This document shows, in pieces, positions 36,508 to 49,080 of a stretch of 64,000 nucleotides of DNA. This DNA is from Camarhynchus parvulus (taxonomy: Eukaryota; Chordata; Aves; Passeriformes; Thraupidae). The stretch's first letter is position 1; each line of letters begins with the position of its first letter. The translations under genes were made by a program, and so were the position numbers. Under the pieces are notes generated by a model that saw only the letters and a program-made list of their open reading frames with translations, did no database searches and was not told where the DNA came from. The stretch is taken from the NCBI RefSeq assembly GCF_901933205.1, contig NC_044571.1, positions 75,269,689 to 75,333,688 on the forward strand. The letters are read 5' to 3'.

Positions 36508-39500
36508 ACATCTGTGGTGTGTATAAGGTGATCAAGCACTGCTGAGAGATGCACTCAAGTGCTCCATGACAGATCATTATTGAGTAGGTTGTAGTGTAGC
36601 TCTTTATTTAGCCAGATAAAAGTGATAAAAACTTATCCCCTAGTGCTACTAAGAGGGATTTTTAACATTAAGAAAATCAAGACTGTTCCTTTAATATGGA
36701 CTGGTCAATAGCAGCGCACCCTCCTCAGCCAAAGGCAATGGCCCATTTAAAATGCACTCCAGTTTTTCAGGTTCATCTCACAGAACCTTGTTTTTCTATA
36801 TGAACTGATTTGTCCTTAGAAATAAAACCCCTAGCAATGGATAGGTCAAAATCAAAGATTAGCATAGATATGGCAGGTAGTGTAATTATGCAGGTAATTT
36901 AATCCTGAAAATTGAGAGACACACAGGCTACTGCTCGAATCCATAAAGGGCTATATCTTTGTATATACGCAGAGAAAGCAAAACATTTTTATTTTTATAA
37001 TTTTCCAGTCATTATTTTGTAGCAAGCCATTAGAGTCCTAAACAGAACAGTAACATGCACAAGGCAAGTTTGTATAGCAATGCAGATCATCAGATAGAAG
37101 ACACACTAATTATTCACTCAAATTCATTCAACCAACACAAGCTATAGTGACATAAAAACTTTAAAACCTTTCTGAGACAAATCATTTTACCTGTGCTTGA
37201 TACAGGCTCATCCACGAGTGATTTTATTGTACCATAAATCTCCACTGTTGAAAACTTTCAAAAATCTGCTTAAAGTCATTAAATATAACTGACACATTTT
37301 TAAAAATTTATTACATCCGGTAACACTGTGCATCTCCTTTTCAACCATGCCCCTTCCCCATCAAAGAAGTCAAGCAATTATTCCTAAATTGATCAAGCAG
37401 CCGGTCTCAGAACAGGGTTTTTACAAGAGTCATATTTATCACAATAGGCTACTTTGCTCAGTGAAGTTTCTCATGTTGAGTAAAACTGTTGTAGCTAGGT
37501 ACTCAATGGTCTCTTAAAACAATTCATAAAAGCTTAAGGACAATTACACTCTAAAGGAGTCTTCCCAAAGGTCTCATAGAAACAAGAAGACTGGGGCAAT
37601 ACAGGTCCATTAAAATGTAATTTCCCAATACCCTTTCAAGAAACAGAATTGCCTTTACACACAGAACCTTCCTAGAGGGCTCATGACACCTCAGAAGGAT
37701 GTTATCTCTACTGACATTTTTATATGCGTGTATTTGAAATCCAGGGAATCCACCTGCAAACCCACCTTTTCTGAATCTTGAAGCTGCCAGATGTGGACTC
37801 TGGGTGCTGAGTTATTTACTCAGGGTAGCTCAATGAGCACTTAATTCATAACTATGTCCTGGCCTAGGTGGCCTGGTGCGGAGCACTCATTTTGGCCTCA
37901 AGAGCATCAGACTGGCAAGACTTCCTCATGTTAAGGCATATTATTTTAAATATCCAAGGACACACAGAGCTTTTACTGTTTTATGGTTTCCATGCACACG
38001 GGCACAAATACTGAGCACTTTGCAATCCTAATTCAGCATCTCAAAATTCTACTGAACAGAGAGTCAAAGACTGCTGTTAACACAGAAAGCATAAAATGCA
38101 TATGAAGCATGCTAGAGATGATGTGGGAATGCTAATACATTTAGAGTTTTTATAAGTCTGTCTAAGTTTAGATAAAGCATGAAAATTATGTCCTATCACA
38201 TCTTCTAAAGAGGAAAAAAGGATAACAAAAGAGGCAGAATTAAAGGAAATGTTCATATGTGGCAAATGTTGCTCACACATCTAGAGCAAACCACAAAATT
38301 GGATTAAATTGTCTAGACAACTACCAAAATTAAAATTTGGGTTAAAGGTTAAATTTAGTTTGTCAAGAGACAGACAATTAATACACTCGCTTATTACCAT
38401 TGTAATAGTTAAGTTTTCTGTCAGTGATTAGACCATAAAAATTCCAATCAGCAGTTGTAATGAGATACTCTCTTCTGGCTTAACAACTGAGGCTTAGACA
38501 AGATTAGGCCTTTCTTAAGCAGACTACCCATAAGTGTTTCTTAATATTTAAACCTTATAGGAATAAACATATTAAAGCTCTGTATACTTACACAATTTCA
38601 GGGTTTATAGGTTTTCATGAACCAATTTTATACTTATTTGACTCATTTAATGTTTCCATTAGCAGTACTTTGTAAAAATCCTTGACTTTCAGAAAACAAT
38701 CACATGAACTTCCTAACCAAAATTTGTGCCCTGTAGCTGATTAAAAATAAGTTTGCTATTTTCAAGAGGCCACAGACTTTGTATTAACCCAGCAATACAA
38801 GTTCTCTGGACTTGTTTGCAAATCTCTTGTCCTGAACTGATTTTAGTATGTTACAGTTGTGACAGCAATTGTCTAGAGGTCACATAGCTATGTCCCAAAT
38901 TGTTTTAGCTTTAGTTTAGCCGTGTGCAATGGTGCAGTGCAATGAATACCTACTGCTAACTAATAGGTAATGACAACAAGTATTTATTCTGGGTGGGATA
39001 AGCTGTCTAGAATAGAATCCTAGAATAGAATCCTAGAACAAAAATGTAGTGTAGTATAGCAATAGACATACCCAAAAGCCCAGGACTGCAAACACAAATG
39101 GCAGTGGCCAATTACTTGGCACTGTAGGAGTGCAGCCATGTGTGTCTGGTAAAATGTTATTAAGGAATAATAAAACAGAAGAGAAAAGCAAACAAAATAT
39201 TAAATTGAAAATTATTAGAGTTAAAGAAAGCAACATTTTAGTTTAGATAGCATATAAAGATAATTCAAGCAGATTCCAGGCTGAAGAAGGCCATTGTCCT
39301 GCTCCTCCCTGCAAACAACTTGGGACACTGATCGCTTCTTTAAAACCTCCGCTGTTCTCTTGAGAGGGCTGTGGCAAGAGGAGGGAAGAGAATGGGTGAG
39401 CAGAACAACAGGGAAAAGTGGTAGGTACCAGAAAGTTTGCATACATCAGCCCTAGCTGTGTTGTTAACAGGTTAACAATAATGTGAATGAACCAAGAAAA

Positions 39501-39830
39501 GTTCTAGTTAGACATAAGAGATTTTAATTAAACTAATGATGGATGCTTGGTTCCTCTTAGGAAGCTTAGTTCTTATCAAGATTTTTGATGTAACAGCATG
39601 CATTTGGGACAATTTCCTTTTCATCTGTAATTCAGATTTCATCCACTTCTTCTCTTTTCTATCATTTTCTTTTGAAGTGCATGAAACTGAAGCAGAAAGA
39701 AAATCAGACACTTTGCAGAATATTTCCTTAATTCCCATAGATATTTTACAATGTTTGCAAATTATACAGTATTGAAAAGTGCTGTGAATACAGTTTTTAA
39801 TTTTTTTTTAAATAATATCCTTGAATGCTG
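36508..39830. other. Unique AT-rich non-coding DNA
   Basis: 3.3 kb without a credible gene. A 13-base unit 'tagaatagaatcc' is repeated about twice at 39008-39036; it resembles the repeated tail of CR1 in reverse, but no CR1 body follows it, so it is recorded as a simple repeat only. Confidence 0.6.
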
Positions 39831-39835
39831 AGTGG
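39831..39835. other. Target-site duplication, left copy
   Basis: The five bases agtgg directly precede LTR C and are repeated exactly at 40489-40493. Confidence 0.8.
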
Positions 39836-40488
39836 TGTTGAAGATTGCAATGCAAGTTGTTTTCCATTACCATCTGTATGGCAGATTACCTTTGTCAAGT
39901 GAGCAGTTTGCTTTATCTCTCTCTTTGAGTGACCACATTCACACCTCTCTGGGGAGGGGACATCTGCTGATAACAGACTATTGAATATCAGTGCATGACT
40001 GATAAGAACTATAACATCCCATTGTGAGATGCTCCGCCCAGAGGGAGGAGGCAAGTATTGCTACCCAGATATAATCCAGAAATTTTTGAGACACCAGTAC
40101 AGCTTTCTCCATGGGATTCCCCAGAGGAACATCAGCTGTCTCCTCTTCCACTGGATCTTCAGAAGAATACATCCTTCTCTACAGATCCTCCTTGCTCCAA
40201 CAGAACCACACCTGATACTTCAGAGGACTGCAGCCACATTTTCAATCGGACTGCCACCCACACCCTGACCAACAGGGTGTCAGGTTGGGTTCTGACTCTG
40301 TCAGTGTTGTTCTAGTGTACTGCTTTGTTTATTTTATCCTTTTTTTTTCCTTTTCTCTGTATTTTTGCCTGAGAGCCCCTTAATTTAAAATTTATAGCAA
40401 TTCAGAGGGGTGGGGAGGGTTTACATTCTCCATTTCAGGGGAGACTCCTGCCTTCCTTAGCAGACTCCTGTCTTTCCAAACGAAGACG
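39836..40488 (+). mobile_element. Solo LTR C of an endogenous retrovirus (different family)
   Basis: A 653-base LTR unrelated to A, B, D and E. It opens 'tgttgaagattgcaatgcaa', contains 'ctccgcccagagggagga', 'tgtcaggttgggttctgac', 'ttgcctgagagccccttaat', and ends 'ctttccaaacgaagacg', with the expected terminal CA changed to CG. An exact 5-bp duplication (agtgg) flanks it, which fixes both boundaries; 5 bp is common for ERVL-type integrases, so that class is inferred. The polyadenylation signal expected before 'ttgcctgagag' is not clear in this copy, suggesting a small deletion. No internal genes are present. Frames of 79-85 codons inside it are not genes. Confidence 0.92.
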
Positions 40489-40493
40489 AGTGG
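40489..40493. other. Target-site duplication, right copy
   Basis: Five bases agtgg, identical to 39831-39835, abutting the end of LTR C. Confidence 0.8.
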
Positions 40494-41958
40494 AAACCTT
40501 TAATTTCTTGAAGTATTTTTGGGGAAAATAAGTGTACTGACTTTACTGTTGCCAAAGCAGTTTCACAGTGAGTTATATGAAAAAAAAAGTTATCAACATT
40601 GTAAGTTGATAGGCTCATCATTTTATAGTAGCTAGTATGACATGACTCTGTTTATCAACAAGCAACTTTACTTGCATGAAGAAGGACAGTAAGTCACTGA
40701 AATGCCTGACATGTTCCATTAAAGTCCAGGAATTCAGAAGAAGGAATTCAGTAAAATATCTCCACTCATCCTATGGGAGAGCACACTGCCATGGAGGCTG
40801 TCTCACCGTGCCAAGAGAGCACAACAGCTCTCTGCTGGTGGACAGCCAAGATCAGAGGGACTTGTGTGGCTCAAGGCCAGCCCAGCCTCTCCCACACTGT
40901 GCTCTGGCTGTTAGTATCAGACAGAAAGTCAAGGCCAGGGCACCCCCCTGTCCCTCTGTCAGAAAGCACTCACGTCACTGTGGCTGCTGGTAACAGTGAG
41001 GGAGGAGGGACACAAGTCAGGCTGTACAGGCCTGTGTTAAGGGCCAGCCTTGGTATCAGATAAACCAGAAACCAGACATCAAAAAGGGAGCTTGCAGGTG
41101 ACTCTGCACTCCTCCACAGAGCCTTACGGTTGTCCCCAGAGGCGCAGTCAAGAACTGAATCCAAAATCTCACAGTGCAGCGTGTTTCCTTGCTCAGGATA
41201 TCAACTCTTTTCAGCTTGCGTTGTGCCTTTTTTTCCCACAACTACAAACACAGATTTCCTTAGGAGTCATGCTCAATAGACATTCTTGTTTGTATTAGAC
41301 TGCACATGCACTGGGACAGGAAGCCACAGCATTTCCAATGCATTGATAACAAAAAATAATAAAAAGACACATTCTGCGCAATGAGGTGTACTTTTGTACG
41401 TCAATGAGTAGTTGTTAATAGATAAAAGCTTCATTTGACTTAAAGACTTTCACCATACTTTGTACTTATGGAAAATAAACGTCACTTCCCATCTTTAAAA
41501 TGGATCTGAAACCAAGAGGGGAGTGCTTCAAATGCTAAATATAGGCCTGATCATCATCTGAGTTACTCTAGTGCACTGTGGCTTCCAAATGCTGCCTGTA
41601 TGCCCTATATTATTGCCACAGAATACCTGCTGGACCTTTGAAGAGACATCAGAAGCCCTAGAGTCTCTCAGCTGGAATAATTTGTGATTCCACGCTGGGG
41701 AATGGCATCCTGCTCCATTGTCTGCTAACATCTCATAGCAAAGAGAGATCTCTTTGCACAGGGAGGAAATAGCTGGCAAACTTCTCTCTTCTGCACTGTG
41801 ATTTTCAGGGGTAAAAAAAATCTTTCAGAAGCATAAGGTATCACTCCAGTTTATCATGAGAATTTCAGTGCTGCCTTCATCATGTTGGCTACATTCCATG
41901 ATGTCTCCATGAAAAACTGTCAGTATTTTTGTGGACAATAATTACTTGTAGATCCACC
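40494..41958. other. Unique spacer between two solo LTRs
   Basis: About 1.5 kb. The part at 40750-41160 is GC-richer and open in several frames (105 codons at 40676-40993 plus, 96 at 40773-41063 plus, 64 at 40970-41164 minus), but the frames overlap and resemble nothing known. The spacer is not retroviral: no reverse transcriptase, integrase or protease motif was seen between LTR C and LTR D, which also belong to different families. Confidence 0.6.
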
Positions 41959-42523
41959 TGTATTGGGTCTGGCTGGGATGGGATTAGCCTTGCCCATAGC
42001 ATCCTTCATAGCACTGTGCTTGTAGCTGGAAGCTGTTGATAATGCACTGCTGTTTTGGCTGCCACTAAACAGTGCTCTCACAGCATCAAAGCTGTCTCTC
42101 CAACACTACAAAAAGTCAGTGGGGTAGAGTAGGTCAGGAGATTGGGAGTGGACATGGCTGGGACAGCACACCCAAACTGACCAAAGGGATATTCCACACC
42201 TCATGATGTTGCACTCAGCAATAAAAGCTATGACAAAAGAAGAGGAAAGGGGGACATTCATTATGAAGGTGTTTGTCTCCCAAAGAAATCATTATGCATA
42301 ACAAGGCTCTGCTTCCCAGGAGATGTCTGGACACTTCCTGCTGATGGGAAGCTGAGAATAACTATTTTTACTATCCTTTGCCTATAAACACAGCCCTTGG
42401 CTTTTTCTATTAAGCTACCTTTATCTTGACTCAAGAGTTTTCATGTGATTTCCTCCTGTTTGAGGAGAAGTGGGAGAGCATTTTGGTGTGCACCTGACAG
42501 TCAGCCAGAGTCAACCCACCACA
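41959..42523 (+). mobile_element. Solo LTR D of an endogenous retrovirus
   Basis: Plus-strand LTR of the A/B/E family, about 565 bases. It starts 'tgtattgggtctggctggga', carries 'gaccaaagggatattccac' near 42178, the TATA-like 'caataaaagct' at 42219-42229, 'gcttcccaggagatgtctg' in R/U5, a degraded ATTAAA-type signal 'tattaagct' near 42408, and ends 'caacccaccaca'. Flanking pentamers (ccacc and ctgtc) do not match. No retroviral genes adjoin it. Confidence 0.92.
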
Positions 42524-42831
42524 CTGTCTTTTCAGGAAACTTATCTCCATAGGAAAATTTAAGTTCTTTTCAGTTCATTTCTCTCTCTCAGTGACACTGT
42601 CCTATGTGGCTGCAGCTACTGGGAAAAAAATAAAAGGGAAATTGAAAGCACATGGGTTCTGTACAAACTTAAAATATGGAATTGGTAAATGAAGACAGAT
42701 TCCTCAACGGACCACAGGCTATGCAGGTTACAAGTCTGGGTGCAGAGCTGCCATGTAGCCAGACTTTGAGCGCTGGTCAACTTGATTGATGTAGGATGTG
42801 ACTTGAGATCATCTCTGTGATATAGAGAAGG

Positions 42832-42847
42832 AAAAAAAAAAAAAAAA
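42832..42847. repeat. A16 homopolymer
   Basis: Sixteen uninterrupted A residues, with no retroposon recognised upstream. Confidence 0.9.
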
Positions 42848-43906
42848 GACATAACAAATTAAAAACCCCAGTGGTATCAACCCCCCCTGAAATTTGTAGG
42901 TTGTTGCTGGAAAAGTTAATAAGGTTGGTGGTTTTATACTGCTGGAAGTAGGGTAGGAGCAAGATTTTACTCAAAGCACTTACCCAGTTTGTGCTCTCAG
43001 TATTGCCACTTTCTTTAGGCTAAGGCCAATCTTCAACAAGAAACTCCATTGGAAGAACCATGAAACCAGTTGTCCAGAGACTGATTTCTGCAGGAGCCCT
43101 GTCGTATGGCAGTCATTGCCTTACTTGCCTCTCTGCTTGCAAAGCCGTGTTCTGCCAAGAGGACTGTGCTGACTGTTTACCTCAGGCTTTGCTGTATCAA
43201 TCACCCGAAAATGAGGTTATTTGTTTATGAGCAGAGCATGTCAACACTACATGACTAGGCTAAGGCTTTACATAATTCAAAAGGAAAAATCTGAACTTAT
43301 CTATGTGAAGAATGTGCTCAGTTGCACAACACTGGGAGAGGTACAAGGAGCCATGTGAGTTACCTGCCCCAGCAAAGCTGTGCAGAGGCAAGAAAACCGA
43401 GCCTCCTGTCTGGATGTTTGCTCCCATAACATTACCTCACACAGTAGACTAGCGAAGTTTCCAACAGATCTGTGTCAGATTAGTTCCCTTGCTAATGACA
43501 GGAAGGATGAGGACTTGAGCCAGCTAAGCTGAGTCAGAGTCTATCCCACCCTGCTACATGTTGTGCTCCTGCTCTTCCTCTCAATCAAGCTGGAGTCAAG
43601 GGAAATTCCTGCATCTCAGGGCAAACATTTTAGTGACCACCAAAGTGACTCCAGGTTAAGAGCTTCACCCCAAGTCCATGATGTATGTAAAGACCCATGG
43701 GATATCCATTATTGCTGCACAGTGGCAGAGTACTCCTTGCCCTCCCAAAGCCAGGTGGCCTTTGGGTGATGGGAATTCACCCTTCTGAGGCAGCTCCAGG
43801 CCTTAAGAAGCCAGAAGTAAATGACAAAGAATGAGAATATGTGTAACATCTTTATTAGAAGTGGAAGCATGGAGAAATTCTATTTGAAGCAAAAAATACA
43901 CAGAGC

Positions 43907-43920
43907 AGAGAGAGAGAGAG
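43907..43920. repeat. (AG)n microsatellite
   Basis: Seven consecutive AG dinucleotides. Confidence 0.9.
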
Positions 43921-44409
43921 TGAGGAACAGGACAGCTATTGCAAGGGCAGGAGATTGTACAGAAAAAGGTCTGTAAATTTTGGAGACAACAATCCAGGGA
44001 AGAAAATGGATGGACATAAAAGGAGGGATGAATGACATAGGAGAAGAGGAGGGAATATATTTTCCTGACTGTAGTATCCTAGTGTAAACTTGTAGAACTG
44101 AACTTTCTCCACAACTCATTTTTCTCACACCATCTCTTCACATTTAACATACCAAGGTAGAAGTATTTAACTGCAGCAAAACCTGCAATTAAACTTCTCA
44201 TTCTCAAATCTCCACATTTCCTTCTGTGCTGGAAGATCGTCAGCAGTTTCACAGCTAATGTGCTGCCGTGGTGGGCATCCAAAATACTGGGAAATCTCAG
44301 AAGGTTATTTTCATCTGCCAGTGTCAACCTTGCTGATATCTCATTTAGGGTCAGCACTGCCCCGTGTGCAAATTTCTCATTATGCATTTTTCTCTTTCAT
44401 TTTCCTTCT

Positions 44410-44521
44410 ATTTTTTGTTTGTTTGGTTTGGTTTTTTGTTTGTCTGGTGGTTTTTTTTTTTTGGTTTTTGTTTTGTTTGGTTTGGGTTTGGTTTGAGGGT
44501 TTTTTCCCTCTTTTGTTTTTT
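44410..44521. repeat. T/G-rich low-complexity tract
   Basis: Over 100 bases almost free of A and nearly free of C on the plus strand, built of GTTT, GGTTT and GGGTTTGG units plus a run of about 12 T. It is strongly strand-asymmetric. It creates the hydrophobic Phe/Leu/Val-rich frame at 44258-44647 on the plus strand and a Lys/Gln/Asn-rich frame on the minus strand, neither of them a gene. Confidence 0.88.
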
Positions 44522-46998
44522 ATGGTAATTGCATTAAAAAACCCAAAACAAACTACGAAAGCATGGCAAAAGGAGCCATTCAAATGTAAAATCCAAGTTC
44601 AGTCCTTATGCAAGCATCCAAACAGAAGAGAGCTGCAGATTTCATAATTGTTACAGTTCCCACTCCACCATTCCTAACTGACTCAGTGCCTGGAATGAAC
44701 AGTGCTGCCTGAATAGCAGCTATGCATAATTTATTGCAAGCTTCCTGAGGAAGTGGTGCACCAAATTCTTTTCTGTAGAACTACAGAAAAATATATCTAC
44801 ATGGAGGCTATTACTAGGGCATCTCAAACAGTAGCACTATGTGCATCTTTGTCTGCACAAAGAATTGCATTTAAGATTAAAGCTTAGCAAAACAAGAGAA
44901 CAGAAATGGGGTGAGGGAAATGTTGCTTTTCATTCAGCAACAAAGGGTACAAATTGTAGGTAAGTATGTTCCCTCAGAACCAAAAATTTTACAGATTTCA
45001 AAGGTCACAATGAGATTAATCTCTCAATATCAAACATTTCCCAGGTCATTGCAACAGTAAAAATTAATATTAAACTCCCAAACCACTGGAGCTTTTTGAT
45101 ATTACCCAGGCAGATAGTAGACTATAACAGTAAAGGGCATACAGAGAAATTCCATGTCCCTCTGACAGGAGAAGATATGAGCAAAGATAATCCCATCTTC
45201 CATCTCCTTTCTGCACATTTTATGAGCAGAATTTAAAAACATTTTGCAGTATCTCTGAAACAAGGATGACATAAAGCAGAAGTAATGTAATGAATAAATC
45301 AACATAGCTAGGATGTAAAAATGTTTAACCTAAATGGCTGTAAAAAGTTTTAAGGACAATCAACACACAATCAACCTTGGCTGGTTTATCCAGGTTGCTG
45401 AGGACTAGGAAAAATGCTTGAGCGAGCTCTCTGGAGAATAGCTGTAGTCCTGGGAATGAGAATGACTTATTTGTTTTTATTTGCTTGGTGTTGTATAAAA
45501 TATGTGCAAAATACTTTTCCCATGTTTAAAAAATTGATTACATACAGAATAAAATAGAGACAACAGAGACCCTTGGAACTTTAATAAGATCCACATAGAT
45601 ATAGAAGAAGCAACTCAATACCATGGTGGTGGCACGGCAAGGGGCTGGCATGGCCTGTGAAAGCCAGACCTGTGCCCATGCTGGGGCTGGGTTATCTGCA
45701 CTTTTATGTATCTCATTCATGGCAGCACTGGTGTTTGCAACACAGGCTGGGAGTCTAACAGCTAAAGGTAGTAGCCAAGGAGTTAGAAAACAAGGTTTAA
45801 AAAGGAAAATGAAAATCTAATTCAACAGATGTAAAATTGGAGCAGTGGTTAAGTTGCCACCTCTTCAAAATAGGAGTGGAGCAATGCGTGTTGTCCTGAG
45901 ATCCACACAGCCATCCTACAGGCCTGGGTGGGAGGTTTTACTTGCACTGGCTGTTGTCTGGTGCTGTGGGTGGAAAACCCCACAGGCAATTGCCCAGCTG
46001 TGGCTCAGGCATGCACCGGTCCGTTCTGCCCTGTCTCCAAGGATTGCAATCCATCCCCCTGGAACTGTTCTGTCCTGGAGCCAGAACATCAATAATACGC
46101 ACAATCAGGAGATTTTTACTTCAGAATCCAAGCCAATGTGGCAACACAGGTACAGCCCAAAAGGATTTCCTGACTGACCCCAGGTGGTAACTGTTTGCCA
46201 GCAGCCTGCGTGGCCCACTGGGGTTTCCTTACAACAGACTGTGAAGTACTACAGACAGCAACTTCATCACTTTTTTCTCTTTTCTCTGAGCTGTGGTTCA
46301 GCTCAGTATTTAGTGTTGTTAACAAACATTTACTACTAGAATATATGATTTATTTACAAACTCAAAATCTTCCATCAACTTTTCTGCTAAGGAATTTTAG
46401 CAAATTCTGCTGAATCACACCATATTGAACTCAAAATAGCCTGATTAATTATTATAATTAATACAAATTGCAGGTTAAGCGATAGCCATCTGTCTTCTCT
46501 CCCATTCTTTGTAAGCATTTCAGGGATGTAAATATCAGGCAGGGAAAACAACTATTTAAGCTAAAGGCCATGCTGACACAAGAACAAATGGGTATAAATT
46601 GCCTATGAATAAATTTAGGCTTGAAATTTGGAAGAGAAAAAAGATAAGCATTACAACAGCAAGGATCTAAAATGGAATTTTTATGGGAGCAGCTCAGGAA
46701 TAAAATAAGCCTGCTCTTAAGGCTGAGACAGATAAGTTTTAAAAACATTGGAAGTAATATGGAACTTGTTAAAGAAAGGGAAAAAAGAGGTACCTTCAGA
46801 GAGGCTCTTCTGAAGCCCTGTACATGACAGTGCAGCTGCAGCCACATCTACATATGGCCCAGGAACAGGGAGAGATCCAGCTTCAAATTACATTGGAGGT
46901 TTCTCTAATCAGACACCATTAATTTTCACGTTATCTGGTCTAGATAAGGTCACATCTGGTTCCACAATATTTTGACTGAAGTTTAAAATATGTGAATT

Positions 46999-47035
46999 TT
47001 TTCAGAAAATATTTTCAGAAAATTTTTCAGAAAAT
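46999..47035. repeat. Three copies of a 12-base unit
   Basis: 'ttttcagaaaat' occurs at 46999-47010, 47012-47023 and 47024-47035, nearly in tandem. Each unit is itself partly self-complementary (TTTTC...GAAAA). Confidence 0.93.
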
Positions 47036-48949
47036 ATTTTAAACTCCTAGAAAGAAATATTAGTGCAGATGGGAATATTTGTAAGGCAGGTAAATCAATC
47101 TATCAGTGAAGTTTTGATGCTGAAATACCTCTCTTCACTTGTTATTACTTGGGATTTTCAATTTTCATCAGATTATTCATAGCAGATATAGGCTAATATT
47201 ATACTGTACAATCTTTCTCATAGCTTTAAGGGACCTACAGGAGTACAGAAGGCGCCCAGAGAAGCAGATCTGTCATTGGCCAATGATAGATGAAAATGTA
47301 TGTAACCAACTCTGAAACGAAAAATTTTGTTGCAGGGTTTAATTTAGTCAATGAGAAGTGAAACAATGTAAGCTTCAAATATATTTCTGAAACAGTTTCT
47401 TACTCTTTTCATAGCCTTTTCCCATATTACAAATTCATAATGAAAATTATGTGGTTTATGGAGCACATATATTAAATTAGCTCCAATTCCAACCTTTCCT
47501 GCAATCTTTTCAGCCCACATCTTTTTTTTCTGTTTGTATGGTATACCTGTAATCTTTTATTTGCATTGCAATTTACTATTCAGCACAAGTAAAGGGAATG
47601 GACTTTCACCTTTAAAATATTTAAATTAATTATTCCAAAATAGTTTGGATAATATTTTTTAGACTTTAGCAGCTTATCTAAAATAAATAAAATATATTTT
47701 CTATTTAAAATGCGTGAAGTAGCAGTTTTCCCTCAGGGGTACTCTACCAGTTAAGAAGGCGAAGGATCATCTAGCTTAAGTACAGCTGGAGAAGACCAAA
47801 TTTATTTGAATAAAACCTACCATTTATCTTTGAATTGCTGCAATTTCTTTTTTTGTCTAGATTGAACCTGTTCAGGAAAATTTCAAATTACTGATTCCAG
47901 TGTCCAGTACTTGCAAAACAGTAAATTATTGATCTGGTGAAAAGGAGGGAAATGTGACGGCTTGAACATTATCAGTTTTTTCCAACACCTCTGTGAAACA
48001 TGCCCCAAAACACTGAACAAAGAAGAAGTGCATAAACTTGGAGGCTATCTTCATTATTCTATTAGCTCAGAAATGCTGAGGGCAACATGGCTTTGTGAAT
48101 CCATGAGATAAGGGGGTAACCTCAAAGTCTTGGCTGCTTAAACTGCACAGAATTACGAAGAAACTCTATCGGCTTTACTAAAAAGAAACCCAAACCAACC
48201 CACATTAGAATTGTGGGAGTATTTTTACTCAGCTAAATCTGAGAACTCCAGTTCTGAGCCATATACATCCTCTCCAGACACCTGCTCTCTGAGTCTGGCC
48301 TTGTATCCCAGCTCCCAGGGGATCCAGGCAGCTGCTGTGTGCTTCTGAGCCGGACGCCTTTTCTGTGCATGACCTCCCGTTAGCTGGCTCCCTGCTCCAT
48401 CTGAGAGTGCTGCATGGCTCCACTGGAGTGTGAAGGCTCTTGGCACAGTCAGCAGAGACAAGTAAATCCTCCACTTTTGATCATTGTTGAGAGACGTGCA
48501 GGGGTACCTATATCTCTGTTCTGACCGTGTAGGGAGTCTGGGCACATATCTAAGTGCTTTGCATCCCACTGGCAGGCCATGAACCTGCATGTAGGACACT
48601 TCAGTGCCTGACTCAGGAACTTTATTAATATAGAACCACAGACACAGCAGTTTTGAGTCAGGAGTTTAGGATTCTAACTTTCAGGTCCATTGTAGGACTA
48701 CTGAGAAAGCCGGCACAGGGCATGTGAAAAAATGCTAAGAGGCATTGGCTTGTTTAGGCTGGTAAAGAAGTGGTTTCCATGCAGTCTACACATGTGCACA
48801 TGTGAATCATAAAGGAACAGAGTCAAATTCTTCTTGGTCATGTTATATGTAATACATTATACACACACAAGGAGTAACAGCCACACATTGTGAACTGAGA
48901 GATCCAGCTTCTGCTTTAAGGTCAACTTTTTCACTGGTGGGTAGTTGAG

Positions 48950-49080
48950 CAATGAAGCGGATGCTCCAGAGTGGTGGTGGATCCCTGTTACAGGCTTTAC
49001 TGGCCTGGTCCAGTGATGGCGATGATTTCACTGGGAGCAGGGACAATATGACACTGAAGTCCCTTCCAACCAGCACCAGA
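48950..49080 (+). mobile_element. Old CR1 LINE fragment
   Basis: A diverged CR1 3' region: 'ctccagagtggtggtggat' corresponds to the CCCAGAGAGGTGGTGGA block, 'actggcctggtccagtgatg' to the following region, and 'ctgaagtcccttccaacc' to the segment just before the tail. The ATTCTATG tail is absent. About 130 bases survive. The match is clear in order but weak in identity, so confidence is moderate. Confidence 0.72.

Larger units (their letters stand above)
42524..48949. other. Unique non-coding DNA with simple repeats
   Basis: 6.4 kb. Low-complexity items: A16 at 42832-42847, (GA)n at 43907-43920, a 112-base T/G tract at 44410-44521, and three 12-base units at 46999-47035. GC-richer patches with multiple overlapping open frames lie at 45840-46180 and 48225-48600; neither encodes a recognised protein. 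Nothing else recognised. Confidence 0.6.

Noticed and set aside
39008..39036. Repeated 'tagaatagaatcc' resembling a reversed CR1 tail
   Set aside because: No CR1 body follows on either side, so it is only a simple repeat.
40494..41958. LTR C and LTR D as the two ends of one provirus
   Set aside because: They belong to different families, LTR C has its own target duplication, and no retroviral coding sequence lies between them.
28635..42523. LTR B and LTR D (same family, same orientation) as a provirus
   Set aside because: They are 13 kb apart with unique DNA and CR1 copies between, and no gag, pol or env; each is a separate solo LTR.
43848..43860. 'aacatctttattag', a reverse AATAAA that could be a gene 3' end on the minus strand
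   Set aside because: AATAAA words are frequent in AT-rich DNA, and no coding sequence lies upstream on that strand.
44258..44647. 129-codon plus frame with a strongly hydrophobic segment resembling a membrane helix
   Set aside because: The hydrophobic segment is the translation of the T/G low-complexity tract.
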